Source: Parietaria judaica
Taxonomy: Eukaryota > Streptophyta > Magnoliopsida > Rosales > Urticaceae
Assembly: GCA_954871525.1 (NCBI GenBank)
Contig: OX940864.1
Location: 22,686,001 to 22,750,000 of the forward strand
Direction of reading: 5' to 3'
Length of the DNA: 64,000 bases
Positions 46,722 through 58,200 of the stretch are shown one piece after another. The translations under genes were made by a program, and so were the position numbers. Below the pieces are notes generated by a model. That model had not been told where the DNA came from and made no database searches. It saw nothing but the letters and a program-made list of their open reading frames with translations. The stretch's first letter is position 1; each line of letters begins with the position of its first letter.

Positions 46722-47539
46722 TAGTTTTAAAGGATGTTAAACTATGCCATGAAGTCCAAATTAAAAAAAAATCAATCTATAACTCAAATTGATAATTAGT
46801 ATGTAAGGAATTTATATTAATTGGTCCCTAGAATAGTAATAAATCTATATATTATAAAAGGAGGAAACAACAAGTGATGTGTCAAAGTAATATTAGAGCA
46901 TTCTCCTTTTCTTTTTTCTAAGAGCTTCAAAGTGATATAGTGAAGTAGAATCAAAGGATTCATATTTCTCTTTTTTAATAGATTTTTGAATTTTTAATTA
47001 AAATATATTCCTCATAAATTACAATTATTGAGGACTTTTTGTTTTCTAGGCTTTTGGTGTTCATTCAAGCTTTTGGTTTACTCTCTTTATCGCATTAATA
47101 ATCATATTAATATGTATTAAAATCATATATTTATATGCATGGCCCTTTTAAATAGATTTTTCTCTCACCTATAAATGGAGTTTCGTAAGAAATGGAGATA
47201 TTTTGCTCTCAAGTACATTTTATTCTCTCTTTCTAATTCTCTCTATAATACATAACACTAACATGCTATTCTAATGTATGTATGTCATTGCAGTACATGT
47301 TTTTAGCTAAAGAAAGCAAGAGAGACTATGGGATTATTAGCTGAGGAGACTACAAACTTTTGGCTTTGCCGACTATGCGTGGGGAGTTTTCGGTGAGAGA
47401 TTGCCACTCAAAATCCTCATATATATCGGTTGTTCTAGAGGTATTTTTGTTCTTTAATTCTGTTTCTTTTCAATTTAATAACTATTAGTTTTTTCATCCC
47501 TAAACTCTATTTATTACTCTTTAGATGAATTTTTTGTAG

Positions 47540-47565
47540 AATATATATATATATATATATATATA
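47540..47565. repeat. (AT)n microsatellite
   Basis: About 26 bases of AT dinucleotide inside the Helitron. Confidence 0.9.
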
Positions 47566-47864
47566 AAGAGATCTTGGGTTGTTTTCCGTGTTAGTTGGTT
47601 TATGTTTGTAAGTTATATGATATGTTGAATTCGGAATTCGCTCGATATGTTGACTTTATGTTGTATTGTAATAAGTTTTCTTTGTATTTATAACATTTAA
47701 TTAAATATAATATACAAATATATGTATTTTGTGAAGTTTGGTTTATTTGCAGGTAATTTAATAAATATGGCCGGAAGCAAAATTTTGGCTTTGCTTGATC
47801 CAACCTATTTGTATGATATTAGGAGAGATGTTAATGGCATTTCAATAAACCATTAAATCAAAAA

Positions 47865-49275
47865 GAGAAATTGCTCCAAATAGCCAAACTGAAACATAGG
47901 ATTAGCAAAATAGCCAAACTTTGGTTAATTTTGTAAACTAGCCAATTAACATGAGGTGGCATTTTAATAACATTTTTTATCCCTGTAATACCCTATAATT
48001 AATCATTTTAATTATAATTTTCGTAATTAATTGAAAATGAAATTAATTTTTCAGCACAAATCAAGTTGTAACTAATTGTGCACAAATTTTGGAATTAATT
48101 ACAAAATTTGAATCATTTCCATCGATCCTCTCTCTCTCTCATCACCTTCTCGCCGCTGCCAATATGCAGGCCTGCTATGGCGGCGGTTTCGCCGGAAACA
48201 GCCTCGCTCCGAACCACCACGCCACAATCGCCGCCAAACAACGCCAAGCCACCCACTTTCTTCTCGACTCAACTCACACCTTTCAAACCCAACCAAATCA
48301 TCTTCCGAACCAGAACCTCACCGCCGTCTCACACTGGCTCCGTCGCCGAAACCACCGGTACTGTATTTCTCCAACCCAACTAGTTTTATTCCCGTGACAA
48401 AGTTTTGTGCTTTCGTGTGTTCTGAGTGTTATTTTTTTTTTTTTGTGTTGTTGGTGTTTTGTGTTAATGGCAGGTAATGGATTGAGCTTTGTAGACCACG
48501 GGCTCGGCGAGGCCGATCCCGAGGTTCGGGCGATCGTGGACAAGAAGAAACAGAGGTAGTTTCGGAGCCTCGAGCTCATCGCGTCAATTTCACGTGCCGT
48601 GCGGTTATGGAGACCGTCGGGTCGTGCCTCACCAACAAGTACTCCAAGGGGTTGCGCGCTCGGAAACACCGAGGCTACGACGATCGACGGCGAAGCTTCG
48701 ACGATCTTAAGGGAGAGAGAGAGAGATTATTTTTTGTATTTAAAATATTTGATTATTGTATTTAAATTTTAATATGAATAATATTTTTTATTGTTAATTT
48801 ACGTTGTTTCGTTGTTAATTTACGTTGATTCGTTGTTGGTTTACGTTAATTCGTAATTCATTGTTGGTTTACGTTAATTCGTGTCTTTAATTTGTTGATA
48901 TTAAAAAACGAAAATACTATCCTAATTAATAGCAAAAGATGTTACAAACAAAGATTTATTCTCACCCATTCGAGCTTCCTCGTTAAACGTGGATTAATGC
49001 TACGTGATTTCCATATTTTTTTTCTTTTTTTTTTAATTAAATTTAAAAATGATCAGTTAGCTTGATTTGTGCTGATTAGTTTAATTTCTATTTTAATTAA
49101 TTACGAAAATAATAATAAAAAATGATTAATTGAAGGGTATTCCAGGAATAAAAATTGTTATAAATATGCCACCTCATGTTAATTGGCTAGTTTACAAAAT
49201 TAACCAAAGTTTGGCTATTTTACTAAACACACATTTAAGTTTGGCTATTACCCTAAAGTGCCCAAAAATTGCCTC
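47865..49275. mobile_element. 1.4-kb Pack-MULE carrying a SHMT fragment
   Basis: TIRs of about 120 bp: the left arm contains AAATAGCCAAACTG, TTTGTAAACTAGCCAATTAA and CATGAGGTGGCAT, mirrored on the right. The outer few bases are imperfect and no clean target duplication was found. A gene fragment with an intron lies between the arms. Nested in the Helitron. Confidence 0.78.
48164..48710 (+). pseudogene. captured fragment of plastid-type serine hydroxymethyltransferase
   Basis: Intact SHMT is a PLP enzyme interconverting serine and glycine with tetrahydrofolate. The first exon begins MQACYGGG, like plastid isoform starts, and continues as a transit-peptide-like stretch that shifts frame before SVAETTG. 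It is spliced by GTACTG (48358) and CAG (48471-48473) into exon 2. Exon 2 reads NGLSFVDHGLGEADPEVRAI then VDKKKQR, followed by TAG where intact SHMTs read through to FRSLELIAS. After another shift it reads NFTCRAVMETVGSCLTNKYS, then homology ends. Only the N-terminal quarter is present, without the PLP-binding lysine region. It is bounded by MULE TIRs, so it is a transduplicated fragment. Confidence 0.85.
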
Positions 49276-50930
49276 TTTTTTTTTTTTTGTTACGTTTGTC
49301 TTTTCAATTGCCTCATCCTTGGATTCTCTTTCTTAGATAAAAAATCCTGATAGTTTATATACTATATATAGTTTGCAATATAATAGAAAAAATATATATA
49401 AAAGACGACAATAAGTGTCTTACAGTTCTACATCACCACTACATGTGGAAATTGTTTTAGGAGAAGCTGGAGCGGAGTTGATCGGAAAATCTGATAAATC
49501 GATTTCATTTCTCAAGTAGAGGTATTAAGATTAATTATATATGATTTCATTTTCATATATATAGCAATACGTATCAAGATTAGTGTAAATATTATTAGTT
49601 AAATGCCTCATTTTGGCTTCCATGTCCGTATCAAGGTTAGTGTAAATATTATATTTAAATTTATTTATTTTTTATTTTTTGTTCTGACCACTGTGTATTT
49701 TTTGTGCACGAATATGAAAAACCAAGGTGCATATAGAGTTCTATCTACTTGCTAGTTTTTTCTTTGAATAAATGCATAAATTGTATATATGTTTACTACT
49801 CTTTTTTTATTACTCTGAATTTTGCAGTCGAGCTTCGTGAAATTGTAATTCAACAATGAGATGATGAAGTCTAAACTATTGGCTTGAAATTACACAATGA
49901 AAGCACATTTTCATAATGAATTTTATACACAAATTAAGAAAGAAACAAATAAACCTTTTTTTTTTGTATTTAAAGTGGTTCTAAATAACTGCAATAATGT
50001 ATTATTAGATATATTTTATTAACATGCTTTTCATATTAATAAATTAATATGAATATATCTCATTCTTATATTCTGACTCGACATATTTGGCGCTTTATAT
50101 ATTAATAATTTGCGATAGAGCAAGTGCATTTGTACTGCATTTCAACCAAATGCAGTAGAGGAATGGTCCATTCCAACTGCAATTCCAGCGCTAAAAATGG
50201 CGTGTTATCTACTGTGCAAAAAATAAAATTTATTTATGTTTTGGTCCCTCTAAAATATATAGTTAACATATTTACATTGATTTAAAAAATTATATCATAT
50301 TTATCCTTAAAACTATTTGTAATTTTTTATTTTGAATTATAAATGTATCATATTAACTATTTAAAATAACACGATACTTTTAGAATATTAATACCAAAAG
50401 AAAATAACATTAGTATTAATACCGAAAGAAAATATTACAATAACATCGAAATTGGAAATAAGTGATATTTTGTTTATGGTATGATATTAATTCGAAATTT
50501 ATTTATGGAATGATATTTTGTTTAAATAATAAATAAGTGATATAATTGAAATATACTAAATAAATATAAGGGTATGGAGATAAATAAGAGAAAGATGAAT
50601 ATAAAAATAATATATCAATTTGGTGTAAAAAATGGAGTATGAATGGAGATGAAGTGGTGTTTGATGTGACATGTACTGCAAAATGGAGTAAAAAATTAAG
50701 TGGTGGGATGGAGTTAGTCTTAGAAATAATTAATTTATGCTTTTTGGTTGCGAAACAAAAAAGAGGATATATATGTATATATATATTGTTTTACTCTTTT
50801 ATTTGGTTTTTTTGTTTTTATGGTTTCCATAATATATTTTATCTGAAATTTAGCGAACTTTTAATAACTATAGTGTTCATGTATAATTTTATTAATGACA
50901 TATTTAATTTAAAATTGATTTTCTTCAAAA
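49276..50930. other. Helitron interior, no recognised gene
   Basis: AT-rich. A patch at 50125-50210 and another at 50630-50720 share AATGCAGTA / TACTGCA-type words and may be the ends of a small nested insertion, but no target duplication was found. Confidence 0.35.
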
Positions 50931-50957
50931 CCGCGCGAAGCGCGGTACAACCACTAG

Positions 50958-51443
50958 TGCATATAAAAAGAAGAAAACCCACAGATACCTATCCGAAAAA
51001 GCTTTTATTTTGGTAGGTGAGATAAGACACAACTAACTCCCAGATTATCTGTATCTACATTATCTTTATTAATCTTTAATTTTGCATGATTCCTCTATAG
51101 CTTCCCAACTTAATACCATTTTTCTAGAGTAAGAAAAATAAAAACATGACACACATATAATTATTAAATTATATATATATATACACATACATTAACTGAT
51201 TAAACTAAAGTATTGACACAAATATCTCATTGACTTATGCTTAATTGCCCCCGGAATTCAAATATTGCATTATTACCCCTGAAATCGTGCTTTTCGTACG
51301 TTACAATCCCCATGAGTTGAGAGGAGGATTGTGATGCTATGTTTGAGTTAGAGAGGGACAAAATTATATTTTATATAATTAGTTCATCTTTAATTTTGCT
51401 AGATTCTAGTAAAATAAATATAAAAGGGTTTTTTTTTTAAATA
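50958..51443. other. AT-rich spacer
   Basis: No gene is recognised between the Helitron and the next TIR element. Confidence 0.4.
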
Positions 51444-52086
51444 AAAAATAGAGATATTTGCGGCATAAAAACCTCTTTTTCGTACTTTGTTTGATGTATA
51501 TTCACTATGTTTATTTTTACCCGCATAAATACCAAATGTTCTATTTTCTGTTAACTTTGAGTCCCGGTCACCAAACTAAAACAGACATTAAGTTTCTACG
51601 ACGTACTCAGCGGTCGGCGATGCGCCCGGTTTTGTTGCCGGTGTCGTGACGTACTTGACAGTGTCGGCGGCGAACTCGGCGTTCGAGACAGTGTCGGTGA
51701 TGTACTCGGCGGTCGGCAACGCACTTTGCATTCTCGACTGTAACGGCGGCGCACTCAGCGTTCTCGATGGTGTTGGTTACAGTGACGTACTCGGTGGTGT
51801 TGGCGACACACTTGTCGTTCTCAACCGTGTAGGCGATGTATACTCGCTGCCGAGTGCGTGGCCTACACCGCCGAGTATGTCACCGACACTGTCGAGATCA
51901 TCGACTGCGTAGCCAATACTGTCGATTACTTCACAAAAACATAACATTTACTGGTCATTTAGTAACGGGGACTCAAAGTTATAAAAAAAAAATGAGTATT
52001 TTTTGTCGGTAAAAATTAACATTAGAAATATCCTCTGATAGAGTACAAACACAAAGTCTTTATGCCACAAATATCTCTCTATTTTA
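51444..52086. mobile_element. TIR element with a GC-rich internal array
   Basis: The left end AAATAGAGATATTTGCGGCATAAA is mirrored on the right with a 2-base insertion and a few mismatches. Arms extend about 60-80 bp. A clean target duplication was not found. The centre (51595-51925) is much more GC-rich than the arms. Confidence 0.65.
51595..51925. repeat. degenerate CpG-rich array (ACTCGGCGGTCGGCGA words)
   Basis: Variants of GTACTCGGCGGTCGGCGAC and GTGTCGGCGGCGAACTCGG recur about every 20-35 bp. Short frames exist on both strands but look like by-products of the repeat. Confidence 0.65.
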
Positions 52087-52338
52087 TACCATTCAAAACA
52101 CTAATTATAAATCATTTAAGTGTAATTTGACAACGGTTTCTAATTTCTTATTAGTTTCTTAATAAATTAAAAGTCCTAATACTGTACTTGTCAAAAATAA
52201 AATTTAGACTGTACATAAAATATCTATTAAAATTATGAGCGATTTAAGTTTTTAAGAAATTAAAATAGTGAAAACATTTTAAAATAAATTATAGTATATT
52301 TAAAAATATTTTTAGCTGTTTTTTAAAATATATATATA

Positions 52339-53157
52339 TAGGATTCAAAACTGTGTATATGGGATTCAAAACTGTGAAACTTTTTATTAATTTTGAATCC
52401 CATATACACAGTTTCACAGTTTTTATTAATTTTGAATCCCATATACACAGTTTTGAATCCCATATATTATATTTAATAAATATAATTTTATTTTTCAAAA
52501 TTAATAAAAAGTTTCACAGTTTTGAATCCCATATACACAGTTTTTGCCTCCCGGGACAATAATTTTTTAATTAAATTGTACGAATCTAATAAAAATTTAC
52601 ACAGTTTTGAATCCCATATACACAGTTTTTGCCTACGCGTACCACAGTTTTTTTTCACATTTTTGAATCCCATGTACACGGTTTTTTGAACGAGGTTACA
52701 CAGTTTTTTTACTTATATTTATTCAACAACTTTATTTATTTTTCAAAATTAATAAAAAGTTTCACAGTTTTGAATCCCATATACACAGTTTTTGCCTCCC
52801 GGGACAACAGTTTTTTTAATTAAATTGTACGAATCTAATAAAAATTTACACAGTTTTGAATCCCATATACACAGTTTTTGCCTACGCGTACCACAGTTTT
52901 TTTTTTTTTTCACAGTTTTGAATCCCATGTACACGGTTTTTTGAACGAGGTTACACAGTTTTTTTACTTATATTTATTCATCAACTTTATTTATTTTTCA
53001 AAATTAATAAAAAGTTTCACAGTTTTGAATCCCATATACACAGTTTTTGCCTCCCGGGACAACAGTTTTTTAATTAAATTGTACGAATCTAAGAAAAATT
53101 TACACAGTTTTGAATCCCATATACACAGTTTTTTGAACGAGGTTACACGGTTTTTTT
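52339..53157. repeat. tandem repeat, about 250-bp unit, 2.6 copies plus palindromic start
   Basis: The anchor TTAATAAAAAGTTTCACAG occurs at 52501, 52749 and 53004, giving 248- and 255-bp periods. Each unit contains several copies of TTTTGAATCCCATATACACAG-like words (split here by length limits) and the tags GCCTCCCGGGACAA and GCCTACGCGTACCACAG. The left edge (52339-52470) has the same word in inverted orientation, forming a hairpin. No coding function is inferred. Confidence 0.85.
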
Positions 53158-55080
53158 TGCACAAAAACTGCCATGAGTCTTGAAAATTAACCGTAAATTC
53201 CACAAAGATACGGTAGTCCTTTTCCACGCTTTCAAAAGTCACAAAAGTCACAAAATATCCTTTCGCGCGTTAACGAAAGGTTCACAAAAGTGTCACAAAA
53301 TATCCAAAAGTCTTTAAATTATCCTGCGCTATACATTACAATTTACAACAGAACGCTAAGCCTTTCCTGAGATTCAACAGTTTGCGACTAGCTCCATTAA
53401 AAGTAAACTTAACAACAGAGAAGGGTAATGATCAAAATGAACATGTCTTCTGTTTGACATTTTATCAAACATATAGTGGCTAAAAAATCCACGTCAAAAT
53501 ATTAGAACAATGTGTTCATAAAAGTTTCCCTAATGTCATCAAAGAAGCATATAAACAATTCCATTTCCATTGTATCTTCATAATTTGCAGATTCAGAGAG
53601 TGAAAAAGAGAGGACATAGGAGCTGTGGCGTAAGCTTCTCTCCACGACGGTGACGGCGGCGAGATCGGGAGAATCAGTTCCTGTACATACCGAAAAAAAG
53701 AGAGGACATAGGAGCTGTGGCGTAAGTTCATGATTTCTGATTCATGTACATACCGAAAAAAAAAAAGGACATAGGAGCTGTGGCGTAAGTTAACCATGGA
53801 AACCAGCAAAAGCAAGCATCAGACCTGCTTCGAATCACATTAAAACGAATGAACATTACCTGCAAATAATCCTTGTTCAGAGCTTCCCAAAGAACCCTTT
53901 TGTATTGCGCATCCTTCTTGTTGTTCAGGTATTATTTGGCAACCTACACAACTGAAACAAAACCAAACTTAACTAACCTAAAATTCAGCAAAAAATGTAA
54001 GCCCTAAATCAACAACTGATCAAAATGGAAGAAGAAAAACTAACCGAAACGAATGAGAAAAGCGGAGGCCGAGCAGCGAAAGGCTCCGACGAAGGGGGCC
54101 GAGCAGTCGAACCTCTGTCGGGCAAGAGTCGAAGGCGAGGGCTGGGTTTGGGCACTCGGTTTCGCGCGACGGAGAGAGTGAAGAAAAGCGAGGGAAAACG
54201 AGGGTTGGTTTCGGCGACGGCTGTGCGACCTCTGAGCGAGCTTCTTCTCCTCACCGGAAGCGAGCGACGGCTGGGCAAACTCGGAGCTCTCAGGCCATCT
54301 TCGCCGGAGGGTGAGAGAAGTCGCCGAAGAATCTCTTGGACCTCAAGCATGTTTTCATCGAGAAAATCATGTGTGGCTGGATTTATGCCTAAATCAAAAC
54401 TGAAGTTAAACCTATGGGCAAACCCGAAACAAAACCAACGAAATCAAGCCACTAATCAACGAAATCAACGAGCGATAGAAGCATGGGTTTCGATGCCTAA
54501 CCTGAGCGAGCGACGGAAGCTGGGTTTCGTCGTGCAGAGAGAAGGGGGAGGGTTGGCTGGCGTCGTGCAGAGAGAAGAGCAACGGAAGCTGGCTTTCGGT
54601 GTCGCCTGGGTTTCGTCGGCGAGGGCAAGGGTTGGCTGGCGTCGAAGGCGAGGGTTCAGCTTCTTCGTGGGTCACGCGGGAGAGAAAGAAAAAAGGAGTT
54701 TTAATTTTTATTTTTTTAATGCTGAAATGGGGAAACCGAAGGAGAGAGAGTGGGTTTTTTGGGCTGGTTAGTAACCATAGCTTAGGATTAGAAATGATAT
54801 TCGGGCATATTTTATTAATTTAATAAAGTCGGGTATTTTTCCGTTCAAACATGCTTCGCGGGGCACATTTTTTGTAGTTTCCATATATATATATATAGTC
54901 TCTCTCTTCTAAGTTCCAACTAACTAAACCAACCAACTTCCTCAATCTATTCGAATCGAATCCCAACTTTAAAAATAAAAATAAATCAGAATCAAAATTA
55001 TTATCTTTTGTTTCCATCGTCACTCTCCACTGTAAAACATTATCCTTCTTCCTTAGAACTCAAGCAACATTACATATACA
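53158..55080. other. GC-richer intergenic region, possible minus-strand transcript
   Basis: No recognised protein. Long open frames at 54025-54771 (plus) and 54009-54350 (minus) are composed of simple GGAAGCTGG / CGACGCCAGCC-type repeats and are not convincing. On the minus strand a short exon-like patch (about 53864-53930, containing NNKKDAQYKRVLWEALNK and a GTAATG donor) looks coding but was not identified. A triplicated motif lies at 53603-53789. Confidence 0.35.
53603..53789. repeat. triplicated AGGACATAGGAGCTGTGGCG motif
   Basis: The motif, followed by TAAG, occurs at about 53611, 53703 and 53767, with GTACATACCG between copies. On the minus strand this gives repeated CTTACGCCACAGCTCC preceded by GTATGTACA, resembling duplicated small exons. 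Confidence 0.75.
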
Positions 55081-55224
55081 TATATATATATATATATCTA
55101 TACAAATATATAGATATACTTTTTTTTTTAAACCCCACCAATTCGAACCTTTAAACTTTGCATCTCTTCCTTTCTTCGTTGCGGATTTTTTTTTTTTTTT
55201 TAAAGCAGAGAACTCTGCACAAAA
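55081..55224 (+). promoter_or_regulatory. leader/promoter-proximal region of the MUN-domain gene
   Basis: Upstream of the start codon are a TA-rich run (55078-55097), a poly-T run (55121-55129), CT-rich sequence (55161-55180) and a longer poly-T (55188-55201), in keeping with a plant 5' leader. No specific operator is identifiable. Confidence 0.35.
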
Positions 55225-58200
55225 ATGGCGGATATACTGAGAGACAGAGTGTTCGGAAGCTCTCGGAGCAACCAACTCCGACTAGCCCCGACGGCCATGC
55301 CGATAAACCACTCGGTCGAAGCGCTCTCGTCTCCCTTCGCCGTTGGCTCGGACCTCTCGGACTCGGAGCTCCGGGAGACCGCCTACGAGATCCTCGTCGG
55401 CGCTTGCCGGAGCTCCGGCGGGAAGCCGCTCACCTTCATCCCGCAGTCGGAGAGGGCCGCGCGGCCGGCTTCGCTCCAGCGGTCGCTGACGGCGACGGCG
55501 GCGGGCCGCGTGAAGAAGGCGCTGGGGCTAAAGTCGGCGTCGGGGTCGCGGCTGGGGATCGGCGGCGAGGCGAAGCGGTCAGCGGCGACTGTGTGGGAGA
55601 TGATTAGGGTTCAGATGAGGGTTTCGGAACAGACTGATTCGAGAATTCGGAGGGCGCTCTTGAGAATCGTTGCTGGTCAGGTTTGTGATTCGATTCTCAG
55701 TTGAATGAATTTGAATTGAACTCAGTGAAATTGGATTGAATTGTTTGGTGATCCTGATCATGGATTCTCAGTTGAATGAATCTGAATTGAACTGGATAAA
55801 AGTAAACTGAATTGGACTTAAATTTTGTTTGGTATCTCTTGATCATGTATAAACTGTGGAAAAGGTTTGTTTTTTTGCTTTCGAAAATTGAATTTGTTCG
55901 GTTTCGCGTTGTTGAGTCGGGTTCATGTCTCCAATTCTCAGTTGAATGAAGGGATAAAATTAGATTGGATTGAATTGAACCTGAATTTTGTTTGGTAACT
56001 CTACTCTGCTCATGTATAAATTGTGGAAAGTATGTTTTTTGGCTTTCAAAAATTGAATTTGTTTGGTTTCGTGTTTGCTGAGAAAATTTTATGCTTTAAT
56101 TCTCAGCTGAATGAATTTGAATTGAACTTGACAAAATTGGACTTAAATCATGTATAAATTGTGGAAAAGGCGTGTTTTGCTGCTTTTGAAAATTGTGGAG
56201 AAGGTCAAGCTTAACATGGCGTTTTCTTCCTTGGCTTTATCAGCTTGGAAGACGGATGGAGACTGTAGTTCTTCCTCTAGAGATGCTACTTCATTTCAAG
56301 TCTTCGGACTTCTCTGATCAGCGGGAATACGAAGCTTGTCAGAGAAGAAATCTGAAGGTTCTAGAAGCAGGATTGCTTCTGCATCCTTACTTGCCGTTGG
56401 ATAAATATGACGGCGCCTCTAAACAACTGCAGATGATTGTCAAGAGAGGCTTAGAAAAACCCATCGAAAAGAATCACGAGACGATGTTGTCCCTCCACAA
56501 TTTGGTCATCTCTCTCTCCTCCAGATCTTTTGACGGTTCCAATGACTCCTGCCACTGGGCCGACGGGTATCCCTTGAACCTCAAGCTGTACCAGATGCTT
56601 TTAGAATCTTGTTTCGACGTGAATGAACAGACGATAGTGATCGAAGAGGTCGATGAAGTTTTAGAACTCGTCAAGAAGACGTGGCTAATCCTAGGGATTA
56701 ACGACATGGTGCATAACATCTGCTTTTTGTGGGTTTTGTTTCACCGTTACGTTACAACCGGCCAAGTGGAAAATGACCTGTTGTTTGCATCGAGTAATCT
56801 GTTGTGTGAGGTTGAAAAAGATGCCAAGACTACGACGGATCCGGTTTACATTAAGATTTTAACTTCTACGTTGAGTTCAATACTCGGTTGGGCAGAGAAG
56901 AGGCTCCGTTCTTACCGAGATATTTTCCACGGTGGCAATATTGAATCGATGCAACACATTTTCTGTCTGGGGGTGTTATCTGCAAAGATATTGTCGGCGG
57001 ATATTTCTCACGATCATCACAAGAAAATAAGTGAATTCGATGTGGCTCGTGACAAGGTTGATACATATATACGATCTTCGCTACGCAATGAATTTTCCCA
57101 GGCAAGTCTTCTTTGAGTAGTTTGGCATTAACGCCCAAGAGGTTTTTGAAAATATATCAGATTGCCCCCGATGATTGATTTATGGCAACCATTGCCCATG
57201 CACTTAAAGTAGTGAGTTGATAAGGGGAAGTCTGCCACATTTTTTAAGTACAAGGAGTTTTGCTGCCACACGTTTAGTATCACGGGGAAAACTTTACTTT
57301 CTTGAAAAATTTCAGGGACTTTTACCGCCAATTAACTCTTCCACTATTTGTAACAAAATTCAATTGGGTAAATCAGATTGTTTTGATGCTAGAATTTTTA
57401 CGGTAACTTACACTTTTCGTTTGATCTTTTTCACCAGAAACTAGAAAAGGCTAAGAACCAGAAAAACAATGATCATTTCCTCTACACCGTTGCCCGGGAC
57501 CTAACGGAATTGGCAATAAGCGAGAAGACTATATACAGCCCCGTGCTGAAGAGATGGCACCCTCTTGCTGCCGGAGTAGCCGTGGCTACCCTTCATTCTT
57601 GCTTCGACAATGAGCTCAAGAAATACGTGGCGGGAATCAGCGAGCTGACACCTGGCGCTATTCAAGTGCTGAGAGCGGCCGACAGTTTGGAGAGAGATCT
57701 TGTGCAAATTGCCGTTGAAGATGCGGTGGACAGTGATGATGGTGGGAAATCCATTATACGGGAGATGCCTCCTTATGAAGCCGAAGCGGTAATAGCTATT
57801 CTGGTCAAGGCCTGGATCAAAACCAGAGTGGACAGATTGGGCGAAAGGATTGACCGGAATCTTCAAAAAGAGGTATTAATCCTGCGAACTTCTTTCCAGT
57901 TTCTGGTTGATATTAAGCTGATTGAATTGGTACTAATCCAAAACGATATTGTCAAGTGTTAGGACTCAAATCGATAGTCTCAACAAACATTGAATTTGAT
58001 TCATAATAGCAAGTAGGGATGAACAAAAAGAAAATTCTAAACCAAATCTGAAACATAAAATTTTAATAGAAGTGTATTTTTGAGATTTTAATAAAGTTTG
58101 ACAAATGCGGTTAAAACTGGTACCGGTTTTGCTAACCAGTACCGGTTGCAGTTTTCATTAAAAAAGCAGCCCACCGATTACCGATTTTACCGCAAAGACG

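Larger units (their letters stand above)
46844..50957 (+). mobile_element. 4.1-kb non-autonomous Helitron
   Basis: The 5' end TCTATATATTATAAAAGG is a typical plant Helitron start, preceded by A. The 3' end is CCACTAG followed by T, and 12 bp before it sits a perfect hairpin, CCGCGC-GAA-GCGCGG (50931-50945). Insertion between A and T without target duplication fits Helitrons. No RepHel protein is present. The interior contains a Pack-MULE with a SHMT fragment. Confidence 0.8.

Noticed and set aside
51646..51912. Valine/glycine-rich frame in the GC-rich array
   Set aside because: It is generated by the degenerate repeat; the other strand and frames are equally open.
52353..53251. Series of similar short frames containing YMGFKTVK or FESHIHSF
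   Set aside because: They are direct products of the tandem repeat word read in both strands, not genes.
54025..54771. 248-codon plus-strand frame
   Set aside because: Composition is driven by repeated GGAAGCTGG/GGCGAGGG words, with no domain, no conservation clue and an equally open opposite strand.
55158..55607. Alternative frame over exon 1 of the MUN gene
   Set aside because: It overlaps the conserved MUN-family exon in another frame and is explained by its high GC content.
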